64,000 bases of DNA from Clostridioides mangenotii TR (GTDB lineage Bacteria; Bacillota; Clostridia; Peptostreptococcales; Peptostreptococcaceae). The DNA lies in assembly GCF_000498755.1 (NCBI RefSeq), contig NZ_AXUS01000014.1, forward strand, positions 1-64,000, read 5' to 3'. The position numbers and the translations under genes are program-made. Under the pieces are notes generated by a model. It did not search any database. It saw only the letters and a program-made list of their open reading frames with translations, and was not told the DNA's origin. This document shows positions 9,835 through 20,294 of the stretch, one piece after another. Every line of letters starts with the position of its first letter. Within the stretch, counting starts at the first letter, position 1.

Positions 9835-11226
9835 CTATAAATTGTTAAAAGTAATTTTTAAGACTTCTCGTGTATTCTCATCAACTTTATAATCTTCACT
9901 GAGCCTATAATCACCTACACACATAACACCATTTTCATCTAGAACTATAGGTATCCTACATCTATCTTCCTTAGGTATTTTTAAATCTATGAACAAATCT
10001 TTAATTTTTTTACTACCTACGGCTAGTTTTACTTTATCACCTTGTTTTCTATTCCTAATTACTACCCCTCCCTTTACCTTGTTAAAATCAAATCCTTTAG
10101 AATTTTTTCCAAGCCTCATGCTTTTATATCTTTCAATACTGATAATTTCTGTCTGAACAACTTTATTTATCTCTTTTATTTTAATAAAGCCATTGTAAGG
10201 AACATTGTAACAAAACTCTACTTCATCAGTTACAAGTTCTTTATCTGTTAGTATTATACTATCTTTTTTCCTATATGCAAACATACCTCTTGGAAGTATT
10301 ATCATTTTATCTATTTTAGAATTACTCTCTAGAGACATAACATCGTCAATATGTACTTGATCGATAAAGTTAGTATCACCTAGAACTTTTTTTATACCAT
10401 ATCTAATTACTCTAGATTTCATTGCATTTTGGAGTTTTGAATAAATCTGTATATCTATTTCTATGCCGTATTCGCTCTCTCCATGCTCTAAAACATCATT
10501 AAATACATTTTGCGCTTCACATTCTATAAAATCGCTGTCGCTTTTTAAGTTTTTACCCATTCTAACTATAGACTCTACTATATTAGAATTGAAGTTTTCC
10601 TTCATATAAGGCAATAATTCTAACCTGATTTTATTTCTAGTATATATGCTTTCTAAATTTGTCTGGTCTATGCGCGGATTTAAATTGTGCTCTTCACAGT
10701 AATTTTCTATCTCATCTCTGCTTAAATCGAGTATCGGTCTAATTAAACAACCATCTCGCATATACTCTATACCTCTTAAGCCTTGAAGTCCTGTGCCCCT
10801 CATCATACGCATTAGAATAGTCTCTGCTTGGTCATTCATGTTGTGACCTAGAGCTATTTTGTCTGCTTGAGTTTTTTCTCTTATTTCGTAGAACATTTCA
10901 TAGCGTTTTCTTCTAGCTCCATCTTCCAAAGATATTCCATTATCTTCGCAGTATTTTGGTATATCAATTGATTTCACAAAAAAAATAATGCCTAATTCCT
11001 CGCATAATTGAGATACAAATAAAGCATCCCTTTGAGCTTCTAAACCCCTTATTTGGTGGTTTAAATGGGCTGCATATATTTCTATATCTAATTCTTCTTT
11101 TAATCTATTTAAAACGTGCAATAGACACACTGAATCAGGTCCACCAGAAATGCCTAAAACAATCTTATCACCTTTTTTAATTAAATTGTGATTTTTTATT
11201 GTATTCATAACTTTTTCAAATACCAT
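9835..11226 (-). CDS. tilS: tRNA(Ile)-lysidine synthase
   Basis: TilS converts C34 of tRNA-Ile(CAU) to lysidine, so that AUA is read as isoleucine. The 463-residue protein has the N-type ATP pyrophosphatase loop SGGPDS at 27-32, the AHLNHQIRG segment near 53-61 and the [14 protein letters not shown] segment near 128-141. The TilS C-terminal domains follow, with VRNRKQGD-like residues near 390. It is directly upstream of ftsH; the hpt gene often found between them in Firmicutes is missing here. AGAGGG lies just before the ATG. Confidence 0.96.
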   Translation of the reverse strand: MVFEKVMNTIKNHNLIKKGDKIVLGISGGPDSVCLLHVLNRLKEELDIEIYAAHLNHQIRGLEAQRDALFVSQLCEELGIIFFVKSIDIPKYCEDNGISLEDGARRKRYEMFYEIREKTQADKIALGHNMNDQAETILMRMMRGTGLQGLRGIEYMRDGCLIRPILDLSRDEIENYCEEHNLNPRIDQTNLESIYTRNKIRLELLPYMKENFNSNIVESIVRMGKNLKSDSDFIECEAQNVFNDVLEHGESEYGIEIDIQIYSKLQNAMKSRVIRYGIKKVLGDTNFIDQVHIDDVMSLESNSKIDKMIILPRGMFAYRKKDSIILTDKELVTDEVEFCYNVPYNGFIKIKEINKVVQTEIISIERYKSMRLGKNSKGFDFNKVKGGVVIRNRKQGDKVKLAVGSKKIKDLFIDLKIPKEDRCRIPIVLDENGVMCVGDYRLSEDYKVDENTREVLKITFNNL

Positions 11227-11354
11227 ATCAATCCCTCTTATACTTAGTTTTTATTAACTTAAAGTATGTTTTCTATAAAAAACTCTTAAATCCTTGTTTT
11301 TTAAGATTTTTAAAGTTTTATATAAATACAATAATACCAAATAAATTAATTAAT

Positions 11355-11374
11355 AGGTAGTTTTTTAACTACCT
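11355..11374 (-). terminator. probable terminator after DUF1934 gene
   Basis: AGGTAGTT and AACTACCT form an 8-bp stem with a 4-base loop 30 bases past the stop. The T-run on the minus strand is poor, so function is likely but not certain. Confidence 0.45.
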
Positions 11375-11404
11375 TTATAAAATTTCTCAAAATAATTAGA
11401 GCAA

Positions 11405-11818
11405 TTAAGCTTTAAAAATCTTTATATTTATATCATTTACTCCAGAGAATAAATCTTGTATCTCAATATTATAATTTATATTTACTTGTATACTATTGTC
11501 TTCATTAAATGCTATCGACAAGGAATTAGTCTTAACTTCCATGAAAAACACACCTTGTGGAGTTTTGTATTTAGTAGTAGTTAAAACACCTTCATTGAAT
11601 GTCATAAGCGAATTAACATGTCCAAATTTCTTTATACTTATCTCGCCTTCTTTAATTTTTATTGTGTTAGTGACTTCAAACCCTTCATCTGCTTCTTTAT
11701 AGATTACATATACCCCGTCTTTTTTATAGTATATCTTGCCTGAAGTCTTTAATCTAATAATATCTACTTCATTATCTCCGATTTCTTGTCTCGTACTAAT
11801 ATCTATATTTACATTCAA
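11405..11818 (-). CDS. DUF1934 (YwiB-like) beta-barrel protein
   Basis: This about 137-residue protein fits the DUF1934/YwiB family: small lipocalin-like cytoplasmic barrels of unknown role in Firmicutes. Hallmarks are the alternating short strands, the KTSGKIYYKKDGVYVIYKE segment near 21-39, and the GEISIKKFGHVNSLMTFNEG segment before the middle. The start is set to TTG at 11818 because GGAGG lies 8 bases before it; the frame is open to an ATG at 11848 that would almost overlap the murI stop and would place the ribosome site inside the gene. It follows murI closely and is probably co-transcribed. Confidence 0.8.
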   Translation of the reverse strand: MNVNIDISTRQEIGDNEVDIIRLKTSGKIYYKKDGVYVIYKEADEGFEVTNTIKIKEGEISIKKFGHVNSLMTFNEGVLTTTKYKTPQGVFFMEVKTNSLSIAFNEDNSIQVNINYNIEIQDLFSGVNDINIKIFKA

Positions 11819-11849
11819 AATACTTTCCTCCAAATATTTACATGACAAA

Positions 11850-12659
11850 TTAGTATTTTTGTATTTCTACTTTGTTTACATCTGTTATCTCTTTTTTCAA
11901 GAATTCATTTGCTATTGATGAAAACTTCTCTGGTATATCAGATACATAGTATTCATACTTTACATCTTCCCCGTTTCCATGGTTTAAGTCACCTTGATCC
12001 TCTAGTACTTTTTTTAAATCCATTGCTGTTTCTTTTGCCGGATTTACTAATTTTATATCCATGCCTAATTCTTCCCCAATAGTTCTTTTAAGTATTGGGT
12101 AGTGTGTGCATCCCAACACAAGGCAATCTATATCTTGATCCTTTAATTCTTTTAGGTATCTCTTTGCAGTAAGTTTAGCTACATCTGTATTTGCCCAACC
12201 TTCTTCTGCAAGAGGAACAAATAGAGTACATGCTTTGTCTACTATTTTTATATCTTTATTCAACTTTGCTATTTCTTTATTGTATGCCTTTGACCTTATT
12301 GTACCTTCAGTCCCGATTATTCCCACTATATTATTTTCAGTAGTATTTGTAGCTGTTCTAGCACCGGCTTCAATTACTCCTAGTATTGGAATATCATAAT
12401 GCTCTTGAGCTTCTATTAAAGATCTCGCTGTAGCTGTATTACACGCTATTACAATAGCCTTTACATCCTTACTTCTAAGGAAGTTTATAGCTTGAAATGT
12501 ATATTTCATAACAGTTTCTTTAGATCTCGTTCCATATGGTACTCTTGCCGTATCTCCAAAGTAAACTATATTTTCATTTGGCAATATCTTTGTTATCTCT
12601 TTTAAAACCGTCAATCCCCCTAGTCCCGAGTCAAATACTCCTACAGGTCTATCACTCAT
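11850..12659 (-). CDS. murI: glutamate racemase
   Basis: MurI makes D-glutamate for peptidoglycan. The 269-residue protein has FDSGLGGLTV at 9-18 and the two catalytic cysteines: Cys73 in ACNTATA and Cys184 in GCTHYP. PYGTRS is at 41-46. Length and motifs are standard for the family. Upstream sequence GTGGGTG provides a weak ribosome site before the ATG. Confidence 0.97.
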   Translation of the reverse strand: MSDRPVGVFDSGLGGLTVLKEITKILPNENIVYFGDTARVPYGTRSKETVMKYTFQAINFLRSKDVKAIVIACNTATARSLIEAQEHYDIPILGVIEAGARTATNTTENNIVGIIGTEGTIRSKAYNKEIAKLNKDIKIVDKACTLFVPLAEEGWANTDVAKLTAKRYLKELKDQDIDCLVLGCTHYPILKRTIGEELGMDIKLVNPAKETAMDLKKVLEDQGDLNHGNGEDVKYEYYVSDIPEKFSSIANEFLKKEITDVNKVEIQKY

Positions 12660-13005
12660 TCACTACACCCACTTTGCTTTTACATTATGTTTTCCATTTA
12701 TATTTTTTTAGATATTTATTTTTGTATTTAGTGATATATTATATTGATATTCTAATTTATTATCGTTTCTTATAAAATTATTACCTAAATGATAATTATA
12801 GATTATTTTGACAAAAAAATAAAGGAGCTATCCTTAAATAGAAAAAATTTTCTAAAAAAGATAGCACATAATTTACTTCCTTATTTTTATTTATATTTTT
12901 TATTATTTATCTAAAGAATAAAGAGTCTATGAATCAATACTTAAAATAGCAAAATAGGTATCTATTCTGTCTACTTGGGTTTTACTTTTATTTCATAAAA
13001 TAAAT
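12660..13005. other. 346-base gap with a terminator and an A/T-rich murI upstream region
   Basis: Contains the spoIIR terminator (12813-12866) and A/T-rich sequence before murI with several TATAAT-like hexamers on the minus strand, for example around 12733-12745. No clear -35 partner was found. No coding signal is seen. Confidence 0.5.
12813..12866 (-). terminator. terminator after spoIIR
   Basis: On the minus strand GCTATCTT (12858-12865) pairs with AAGGATAGC (12827-12835), with an inner A/T hairpin, followed by TTTATTTTTTT. Confidence 0.65.
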
Positions 13006-13665
13006 TTAAAATGATTTTTCTATTTTTTCCATTATTTCAACAATCTTAAATTTCATCTTAGTTTTACCTACACTATCTCTATCTTTTTGTGTTATAAGCT
13101 TATACTCATCATCAGTTAATACACTTCTAAGCTTCTCATCCGTCTCCTTATCTATAACTCCATTTTCCTCATCTACAAAACATAGTGGTGGAAACATCAC
13201 ACACCACCAATTTTTACCCTCACCTTTTCCAATCACAACTTTTAATGCCTTATACTCTCCCGCTGGTAATACCATGTTAGAATACTGTTTTGTAGGGAAT
13301 TTACTGTATGTAATACCTACCTTCACATTGTAGTCATAGTCATTTTCAACTATAACTTTATTGCTTATATTCGTTAAGTTCTCGTACTCGCTTTTTATTA
13401 TTTTTTCACTTTCTTCTATGCTTTTAGATTTTTCTAGTTTAGGTTGAAGGTATGATATTATCTCATCTCTAACCTTTAGTTTAAGCGCTTGATCTTCATC
13501 AGAATCGCTATTTGCTATTACATGGAATCTGATCAACTTTTCCTTGTAGTTTTTAGATATATTATTTATTTTAAGAGCTTCACCACTTATAGTAACGGTC
13601 ATTATTGTTATAACTGATACTAATCCAAGTATTAAAACTACTAATCTCATCTTTCTTATCTTCAT
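13006..13665 (-). CDS. spoIIR: stage II sporulation protein R
   Basis: SpoIIR is secreted from the forespore and triggers processing of pro-sigma-E in the mother cell. The about 219-residue protein has an N-terminal membrane/signal helix (residues 8-28), then the family signature RFHVIANSDS near 46-55 with LKLKVRDE following. GKNWWCVMFPPLCFV near 152-166 is the other conserved block. ATG at 13665 is chosen (AAGGGGG 7 bases before); a TTG one codon earlier is also open. Its presence says the organism can form endospores. Confidence 0.95.
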   Translation of the reverse strand: MKIRKMRLVVLILGLVSVITIMTVTISGEALKINNISKNYKEKLIRFHVIANSDSDEDQALKLKVRDEIISYLQPKLEKSKSIEESEKIIKSEYENLTNISNKVIVENDYDYNVKVGITYSKFPTKQYSNMVLPAGEYKALKVVIGKGEGKNWWCVMFPPLCFVDEENGVIDKETDEKLRSVLTDDEYKLITQKDRDSVGKTKMKFKIVEIMEKIEKSF

Positions 13666-13807
13666 CAAACTGCCCCCTTTATGATTTTACTATCTTGGAG
13701 TATAACCAGAAGCAGCTGAATTATTCATATTTTAATTCGACTTTGTCAGTTAATTTATAATTAAAAGAAATAATACATATAATAAAGAAGAACCTGATTA
13801 AGAGTTT

Positions 13808-13831
13808 AGATGCTTTAAAACTCAAGTAATA
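13808..13831 (-). terminator. weak hairpin after second M20 gene
   Basis: GAGTTT and AAACTC pair around a short loop about 45 bases past the stop at 13874. There is no clear T-run. Confidence 0.3.
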
Positions 13832-13873
13832 GTCAATATTCTTAAAATTGTTGGTATAAAAATTATAATGAAC

Positions 13874-15043
13874 TTATTCTTGGTTTAAGAAATCAACTGC
13901 AAATTGCGAATGAAGCGCTGCACCATATTTTAAAAAGACCTCGTCAACTTTGAACTTCTCATGGTGAGGTGGATAAATACATCCCTTCTCAACATTTTTC
14001 GAGCCTAGCCAAGCTGTTACTCCCTTTGCATACTCTAAGTAAAAAGACATGTCTTCTGATGCCATCAGCTTATTAAATTCAACCACCCTATCTTCACCGA
14101 ATAACTCAAAAGAAGATCCTCTTGCAACATCTGCAAGTACTTCATCGTTGTATACACTTAATGCACTTTCTTCTATTTTTACATCTACCTTTAATTCATA
14201 AGCATCTGCAATTGCCTTGGCATGTCTTTTTATTGCTTCATGAGCTCTGGTTCTAGCTTCTCTTTCAAATGATCTCATCGATATATCTAGTTCTGTGTAC
14301 TTAGCTATTATATTTGCTTTTGTGCCTCCATTAAATTTTCCTACCGACACAACTATAGGTTCTTGAGCATTTACATTTTTAGTAATAATTCCTTGAATAT
14401 CTGTGACAAACATAGCTGCTGGGTGTATTGTATCTTTTGCTAGATGTGGAGTTGATCCATGACCTGATACCCCTTCGAATTTCACGTATATAGTATCACA
14501 TCCCGCTTGTATATATCCTTTATTTATGGCTAATTTTCCTACTTCTATTTCCGGATAATTGTGTATTCCAAAACATGCGTCTACACCTTTCATCCAACCA
14601 TCTGCTATTATTCTCTTGGCTCCTTCAAAAGTTTCTTCAGCTTCTTGGAAGAAGAACCTAACTTCTCCTTTTATCTGATCCTTCATCTCTGATAAAAGTT
14701 TTACAGCACCCATCAACATTGAAGCATGCGCATCATGACCACAAGCGTGCATTCTTCCATCCACATTTGATTTAAAATCCACATCTGATTCCTCTTGCAT
14801 TGGGAGTGCGTCTATATCCGCTCTAAGCACTACTGTTTTACCTGGCTTATCGCCCTTTATCCATGCTACAACAGACGTTCTGCCAGCTTTCTTATACTCG
14901 ACACCTATTTTTTTTAATTCTTCAATTATTCTTACTTGTGTTCTAACCTCTTGACCACTTAATTCAGGATTTTCGTGAAGATCTCTCCTAAATGCTATTA
15001 TATAATCTTCAATTCCTATTGCCCTACTTAGTATATCCGACAT
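13874..15043 (-). CDS. M20D amidohydrolase, second tandem copy
   Basis: This metal-dependent amidohydrolase belongs to the hippurate / indoleacetyl-amino-acid hydrolase group, which removes N-acyl groups from amino acids or acts on similar amides. The 389-residue protein has PELSGQE near 22-28, the metal-binding HACGHDAHASML near 101-112, the catalytic EAEET near 136-140, and the dimerisation-domain GVSGHGSTPH block. HHEKFKVDE near 365 supplies the last ligand. It aligns end to end without gaps with the next gene upstream (15167-16336), so the two are a tandem duplication. AGGAG precedes the ATG. The substrate is not known. Confidence 0.9.
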   Translation of the reverse strand: MSDILSRAIGIEDYIIAFRRDLHENPELSGQEVRTQVRIIEELKKIGVEYKKAGRTSVVAWIKGDKPGKTVVLRADIDALPMQEESDVDFKSNVDGRMHACGHDAHASMLMGAVKLLSEMKDQIKGEVRFFFQEAEETFEGAKRIIADGWMKGVDACFGIHNYPEIEVGKLAINKGYIQAGCDTIYVKFEGVSGHGSTPHLAKDTIHPAAMFVTDIQGIITKNVNAQEPIVVSVGKFNGGTKANIIAKYTELDISMRSFEREARTRAHEAIKRHAKAIADAYELKVDVKIEESALSVYNDEVLADVARGSSFELFGEDRVVEFNKLMASEDMSFYLEYAKGVTAWLGSKNVEKGCIYPPHHEKFKVDEVFLKYGAALHSQFAVDFLNQE

Positions 15044-15166
15044 ATTAATACTCCTTTCTTAATTGTATTTTCTATTTTCACTTATCTTACTTGAATTTTT
15101 ATACAATAAAGTACTAACTTCTATATTGAATAAATGTTAGTACTTTATTGTTGCTGTTTGTTAGAT

Positions 15167-16336
15167 TTATTTTTGGTTAAGGAAGTCTAATGCATATTGA
15201 ACATGTAGTGCTGAGCCGTATTTTAAGAAATCTTCATCAACTTTAAATTTTTCATGATGAGGAGGATAAACACAGTCTTTAGCTTTATTGCCTGAACCGA
15301 TCCATGCAAATACTCCTTTTGCATGTTCAAAATAGAACGACATATCTTCTGATCCCATAAGTTTTGGCATGTCATCAAGACAGTCATCTCCAAATACTTC
15401 ATGAGCTGATTTTCTAGCTAGTACAGTTAAACCGTCATCATTGTATACACTTAATGTACTTGGTATTATCTCTATATCAACTTTTATTTCGTATGCCTCT
15501 GCTATTGCTTTAGCATGTCTTTGTAAAGCTTTAAGGACTAAATCTCTTACGTCTTTATTGAAATACCTTAATGATATATCGAGTTCTGTATATTTCGCTA
15601 TTATATTTGCTTTTGTACCTCCTGAAAATTTACCTACTGATATTACTATCGGCTCTTGAGCATTTACATTTTTAGTAACTATACCTTGTATATCTGTAAC
15701 AAACATTGCTGCTGGATGTATTGTATCTTTTGCTAGATGTGGAGTCGATCCATGTCCTGAAACACCTTCAAATTTAATGTGTATAGTATCACATCCTGCA
15801 GATATATACCCAGGATTAATAACTATTTTGCCTATTTCAACATCTGGATAGTTGTGCATTCCAAAGCAACCGTCTACACCTTCCATCCCACCATCTGCTA
15901 TTATTAATTTTGCTCCTTCAAATGTCTCCTCTGCTTCTTGGAAGAAAAATCTTACTTCACCATTTATTTGATCTTTCATTACCGATAAAAGCTTTACTGC
16001 CCCAAGTAGCATAGCTGTATGTGTATCATGACCACAAGCATGCATTAAACCTTGTTTAGTTGACGCATATTCAACACCTGATTCTTCTAATACTGGAAGA
16101 GCATCTATATCTCCCCTAAGCATTACAGTTTTACCTGGCTTGTCACCTTTTATCCACGCTATAATTGAAGTTCTTCCTGCTTTTCTATATTCTACCCCAA
16201 GTTTTTCTAATTCTTCGATTATTCTTGCTTGTGTTCTAACCTCTTGACCACTTAACTCTGGATTTTCGTGCATTTCCCTTCTAAAAGATACAATATAATC
16301 TTCAATCCCTTTTGATTTATCTAGTATATTTGACAT
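15167..16336 (-). CDS. M20D amidohydrolase, first tandem copy
   Basis: This is the same fold and length (389 residues) as the downstream copy, with HACGHDTHTAML near 101-112, EAEETFEGA near 136, SGHGSTPH near 201 and PPHHEKFKVDED near the C-terminus. Differences are concentrated in the second half (for example around 265-300), which suggests divergence in substrate fit. It lies only 9 bases after the MFS transporter stop, so import of an N-acylated or amide compound followed by hydrolysis is a reasonable inference. The control gene may be the PucR regulator upstream. AAGGTG precedes the ATG. Confidence 0.9.
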   Translation of the reverse strand: MSNILDKSKGIEDYIVSFRREMHENPELSGQEVRTQARIIEELEKLGVEYRKAGRTSIIAWIKGDKPGKTVMLRGDIDALPVLEESGVEYASTKQGLMHACGHDTHTAMLLGAVKLLSVMKDQINGEVRFFFQEAEETFEGAKLIIADGGMEGVDGCFGMHNYPDVEIGKIVINPGYISAGCDTIHIKFEGVSGHGSTPHLAKDTIHPAAMFVTDIQGIVTKNVNAQEPIVISVGKFSGGTKANIIAKYTELDISLRYFNKDVRDLVLKALQRHAKAIAEAYEIKVDIEIIPSTLSVYNDDGLTVLARKSAHEVFGDDCLDDMPKLMGSEDMSFYFEHAKGVFAWIGSGNKAKDCVYPPHHEKFKVDEDFLKYGSALHVQYALDFLNQK

Positions 16337-16345
16337 AATATCACC

Positions 16346-17640
16346 TTATCCCTTATATATATTTTTCGCTTTTGTCTCTGTTGCAAATAATGCAAACACA
16401 AATGATACTAAAACTGCTATTACCGGAACAATAAATGCCCCTCTATATGAAGCTGCAAGGTCTAAACCTTTAGCTAAATTTGCATCAACAAATTTACCAC
16501 AAATTACTGGCAGTATTGCTGCAAAGAAGAATCCACAAACATTAACTATCGACATTGACATTCCCGCTAGCTTTGGATCGTTAACTTCTTTACCAAGCGA
16601 CCAGCAAATAACTCCTATTGATCCTGCTACACCTATCATTATTGAAGCTGCTGTTACTAACCATAATGGTAAGTTTGAACCCATAAACACTAGAATAGCC
16701 CAACCGATTATTCCTGTTGCTGAAAGCACCAACATAGGTATCCTTCTATTTTGCATTGTATCTGAGATCTTACCAACTAATAAACATGCTACTCCTGAAC
16801 CCAATAGAGATAGAGAAACTATATTTGCCGCTGCTGTTTTAGTTATATCAAATGCTTCCATTAAGTATGGAACACCAAACGTACCTGAAAATAATAACGT
16901 TGAACCATTTATCGTTCCAAATGCTACTGCTGGGAACCAAACTTTAGGGTTTTTAATTATTTCAAATAATTGTTGCATTATACTTTCCGATTGCTCTGTA
17001 GGAGCTGATTGAACTGGATTTACTTCTGGTAGACCTTTTTCACTAGGAGTATTCTTGATGAATACCATCACTAGAAAAGCAAGAGCTACAGATATAACGC
17101 CCATCGATAAAAATGAAGCCCTCCAACCTACTAAACCTACTATTATTAAAAGTGGTGTCTGTGCAAGTAATCCACCTAAACTTCCTATAAAACTTGTAAC
17201 TCCACTCATTGTAGCGAAATCTTTTGATGGGAACCAGTTAGCTTGTATCTTAAGTATTGATAAGAATACAACTGATACCCCTAGCCCAACAAGAAGTCTA
17301 CTTAGGTACGCAAACATTATAGTACCTGAGAACGAAAATAATATTGAACCAACAGCGGCTACAATACTACCGGCTATAACTGTTTTTTAGGTCCTAAATA
17401 ATCGACTAAAATCCCTGTAGGCACTTGCATAAATGTATATGCGTAGAAGTACATTGCACCTAAATTTGCTATTTGCGTTGCAGTCATCCCAAACGACTGT
17501 TCTAAATCTCCAACTATAACTCCAACTGACATTCTATGGAAGAATACTGTAAGATAAATAACTACTAATATACCCCATACTACCCACCTATACGAACTTG
17601 CCTTAGATTCATTTGCTATAATACCGTTTTCTTTCAACAT
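16346..17640 (-). pseudogene. MFS transporter, one-base frameshift
   Basis: This major facilitator transporter of about 430 residues has 12 helices, with the FHRMSVGVIVGDLEQSF segment after TM1 and the PTGILVDYLGPKK loop between TM2 and TM3. The reading frame breaks after GPKK: the A6 run (plus-strand T run at 17383-17388) needs one more base, after which the sequence continues as TVIAGSIVAAVGSILFSF and the rest is intact to 16346. Start is ATG 17640 with GGGGCG upstream. It sits between a PucR regulator and two amidohydrolases. The substrate is unknown. The lesion may be a sequencing error. Confidence 0.88.
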
Positions 17641-17862
17641 TTTTTTCGCCCCTTTCGAATATTTATTTTGCAATTTATAATTTAATTTATAAATAGTTTA
17701 ATTTATTCTGAAAAATCTTTCATCGTTCTTTGATAACAAATAAAACCTGTTTTTTTGTATCTATAGGACATATGAATTTTAATATTGCCGAGCATAACCG
17801 AACATTAACAAACTTATCAGAAAAAATAGATCGTACAGTTGCTTTTAGAAATAAATATTGAA

Positions 17863-17895
17863 AACAAAAAAAGCCAGGTTAATTTCCCAGCTTTA
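17863..17895 (-). terminator. terminator after pucR-type regulator
   Basis: On the minus strand AAAGCTGGG pairs imperfectly with CCTGGCTTT, followed by seven T. Confidence 0.6.
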
Positions 17896-17924
17896 AATAA
17901 ACTATTGAATTTTTTAAAATCAAG

Positions 17925-19532
17925 CTAATCAAACAACTGATATATTCTAACTGCCAATAACAGGTTCATTTTAGATTCTGAATTATTTAAATCATCTTCC
18001 ATCAATTCACAAATTTTCTTATATCTATACTTCATTGTATTGTAATGTACAAACATATCTTTAGCTGAATTTTTTAAATTCCAATCATTATCTATAATAC
18101 ACAAGAGAGTCTTTAAAAGCTCTGAATTATAATTTTTATCGTGTTCTAAGATAGCAGATAATTTTTCTTTATAAAATTCTTTCGTCTCTTCATTTTTATA
18201 AATTGTATATAAAAGTCTGTACACCCCTAGCTTATCGTATAAAATAGTAGCATCATGGCCTTTGTGAATTATCCTACCTATCTTTATCGACAAACTAGCT
18301 TCTTTATAGCTTTTATGCGTTTCCATTACATCGGCCTTTGTGCTTCCAAACCCTACTGTTGCAGTGAACTTATGTTTGCTGGCAATAGCTACTCTTAAAT
18401 CATCACCCAACTTTTTTAAATACTTATCTAAATCATTTTCTTTCTTTTCGCCTAACTGTATCACAAATACAATGCTATCACTGAATTTAACATATGCTGT
18501 GTCATTGTACATTATTTTCATAAAGTCGATACAAGTCTGCAGTATTTTTTTACTTTCATTCTCAATTCTATCGATATATGATCTATTTTCGAGCTTTATA
18601 TACTCATCTTTAAAATCATCTATATCCACGACCATTGTACATATATCCCCTGAAAAATTCCATCCGTATATTGATGCCCTACTTTTAATCTCGTCTTTAA
18701 ACTTGATATTATTCATAATAAGATCTTGTACGAATTCATTTTTGTGTCTCTCTTTTATCTGCATACTTGATATCTTTTTTTGGATATCTAGTATTATCGC
18801 TGTATTGACATGTGTCAACGCATTGTTTGCATCACTATTTATGATAAACCCATTATCATTTAAAAATATGATGTACCCATACGTCTCATTATTCACACCA
18901 ATTCTATAATGATCGTATTTCTCAAGTATTGATTTTATATTAAATTTTTTTATACTTTCGTACAAATGATTCTTGTTATTAGAAAAATACATCTTTTGGA
19001 AATGTAAATCGTAGTAGAGTACATCTTCCTTCAGCAAACCAGCCAATACATCTATTATCACTTGCATTCCTTCATTGTTTATAACTATATTAGAAAACTT
19101 ATTGTTTATTTCTTCTGATATCTTAAGTGATTCTGATTGGTGGTCTATTATTTGTATAAGGACAGGGTTTATTACATCTATAAATGCAAACCTTATGGGC
19201 ACATTAATTATTGGAAAGTTTAATTCGTTTGCGACTTGCTTAACTTCGTCTGGTAAAACTTTTATAAATCTAGATAGTTTCAAAAACATCGATGACATCC
19301 CGTTATTGTGTAATTTTCTAATTGTATTTGCAAACAGATCTGGATTTACTTTAAATATATATCCACTACACAATACTATTTCATTGCCTGTTGTCCATGG
19401 AAACGGATCAGGTGCATCCATAACTGTTATAGATTTTACAATTCTGTCCAATCCCTTTTCTCCAGCAATAACCTCCATACCTTCAAACTGTGGGTTATTT
19501 AAAATATCTCTTACAGTCGTTTTCTCTCCCAA
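17925..19532 (-). CDS. PucR family transcriptional regulator
   Basis: This about 535-residue regulator has the PucR layout. An N-terminal ligand-sensing domain (about 5-125, VRDILNNPQFEGMEVIAG and later DAPDPFPWTTGNEIVL) is followed by a central GGDEF-like CdaR domain and a C-terminal helix-turn-helix (around 480-530, AKDMFVHYNTMKYRYKKI). Translation should start at TTG 19532, which has GGAGGAG 5 bases before it; the frame is open to 19562 without a ribosome site. Relatives sense purine or amide metabolites. The MFS transporter and two amidohydrolases downstream are the likely targets, so this is probably the local activator. No binding site was recognised. Confidence 0.88.
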   Translation of the reverse strand: MGEKTTVRDILNNPQFEGMEVIAGEKGLDRIVKSITVMDAPDPFPWTTGNEIVLCSGYIFKVNPDLFANTIRKLHNNGMSSMFLKLSRFIKVLPDEVKQVANELNFPIINVPIRFAFIDVINPVLIQIIDHQSESLKISEEINNKFSNIVINNEGMQVIIDVLAGLLKEDVLYYDLHFQKMYFSNNKNHLYESIKKFNIKSILEKYDHYRIGVNNETYGYIIFLNDNGFIINSDANNALTHVNTAIILDIQKKISSMQIKERHKNEFVQDLIMNNIKFKDEIKSRASIYGWNFSGDICTMVVDIDDFKDEYIKLENRSYIDRIENESKKILQTCIDFMKIMYNDTAYVKFSDSIVFVIQLGEKKENDLDKYLKKLGDDLRVAIASKHKFTATVGFGSTKADVMETHKSYKEASLSIKIGRIIHKGHDATILYDKLGVYRLLYTIYKNEETKEFYKEKLSAILEHDKNYNSELLKTLLCIIDNDWNLKNSAKDMFVHYNTMKYRYKKICELMEDDLNNSESKMNLLLAVRIYQLFD

Positions 19533-19580
19533 AATACTCCTCCTTAATATAAGTTTATACAATTCTAGTATTTGAATAAA

Positions 19581-19603
19581 AGAAAAAGAAGGTTTCCCTT
19601 CTT
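19581..19603 (-). terminator. terminator of GntR-type gene, GAAA loop
   Basis: On the minus strand AAGAAGG-GAAA-CCTTCTT is followed by TTTCTTTTATT. It overlaps the stop codon of the gene at 19602. Confidence 0.75.
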
Positions 19604-20294
19604 ATAATTCTACGCTTTTGAGTGTTGCATTATTAATTATATACTCTTCGCTATTTTTAATATGATTTAACGCATATTTTTCAGCTTCTGTGACATCGCC
19701 TTCTATTATCGCTTTTATCAATTTTTCATGTTCGTCAGCTATTCTAAGCGACATATCATAGTCACTCATATAGGACAATCTAAATTTATATTCTTTTTCC
19801 CAAATAATCTTAGTCGTCTTAGTTAGAGATTTATTGTTTGCTATATTAAATATGAAGTGGTGAAGCTCTATGTCAATTTCCGAGATTGTCACCATATCAT
19901 TCTTGTTTCCTTTTTCACTGAGTTTTTTAAATTTTTTTAAAATCTGTTTTAAATTTTCAATATCTTTTTCATTTCTCTTTTTAGCTGCCAATTTTGCCGC
20001 TAAACTCTCTAAAGTTGCCCTCACTTCTAGCACATCTAGAATCTCTTTTAAAGACATATTGGTTACATACGCACCTTTTCTAGGCAACATCACTACTAAG
20101 TCCTCAAGTTCCAGTTTTCTTATAGCCTCTCTTACAGGCGTCCTGCTCACTCCTAAACCTTCTGCCAATTGTATTTCCATTAGTCTTTGACCCGGTTTTA
20201 ATCTCCCTGTTAAAATTGATTCTCTTAAATTTTCAAATACTACATCTCTCAATGGTCTATAGTTGTTCAAATCTAGCTTAAGCAAGTTATACAT
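19602..20294 (-). CDS. GntR family (FadR subfamily) transcriptional regulator
   Basis: The 230-residue protein has an N-terminal winged helix-turn-helix (about 12-75, with LAEGLGVSRTPVREAIRKLE) and an all-helical FCD ligand domain (about 85-225) with the metal-binding Asp and His pattern (E-D-ELHHFIF near 140). The start ATG at 20294 lies within the last codons of ispE in another frame (8-base overlap), with AAAGGGG upstream. This coupling to ispE is common in clostridia. The effector and targets are unknown. Confidence 0.88.
   Translation of the reverse strand: MYNLLKLDLNNYRPLRDVVFENLRESILTGRLKPGQRLMEIQLAEGLGVSRTPVREAIRKLELEDLVVMLPRKGAYVTNMSLKEILDVLEVRATLESLAAKLAAKKRNEKDIENLKQILKKFKKLSEKGNKNDMVTISEIDIELHHFIFNIANNKSLTKTTKIIWEKEYKFRLSYMSDYDMSLRIADEHEKLIKAIIEGDVTEAEKYALNHIKNSEEYIINNATLKSVEL

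Noticed and set aside
13811-13830. 18-base exact match TTTAGATGCTTTAAAACT to 47445-47465
   Set aside because: Only two copies, different contexts, no further similarity; likely chance or hairpin-driven.
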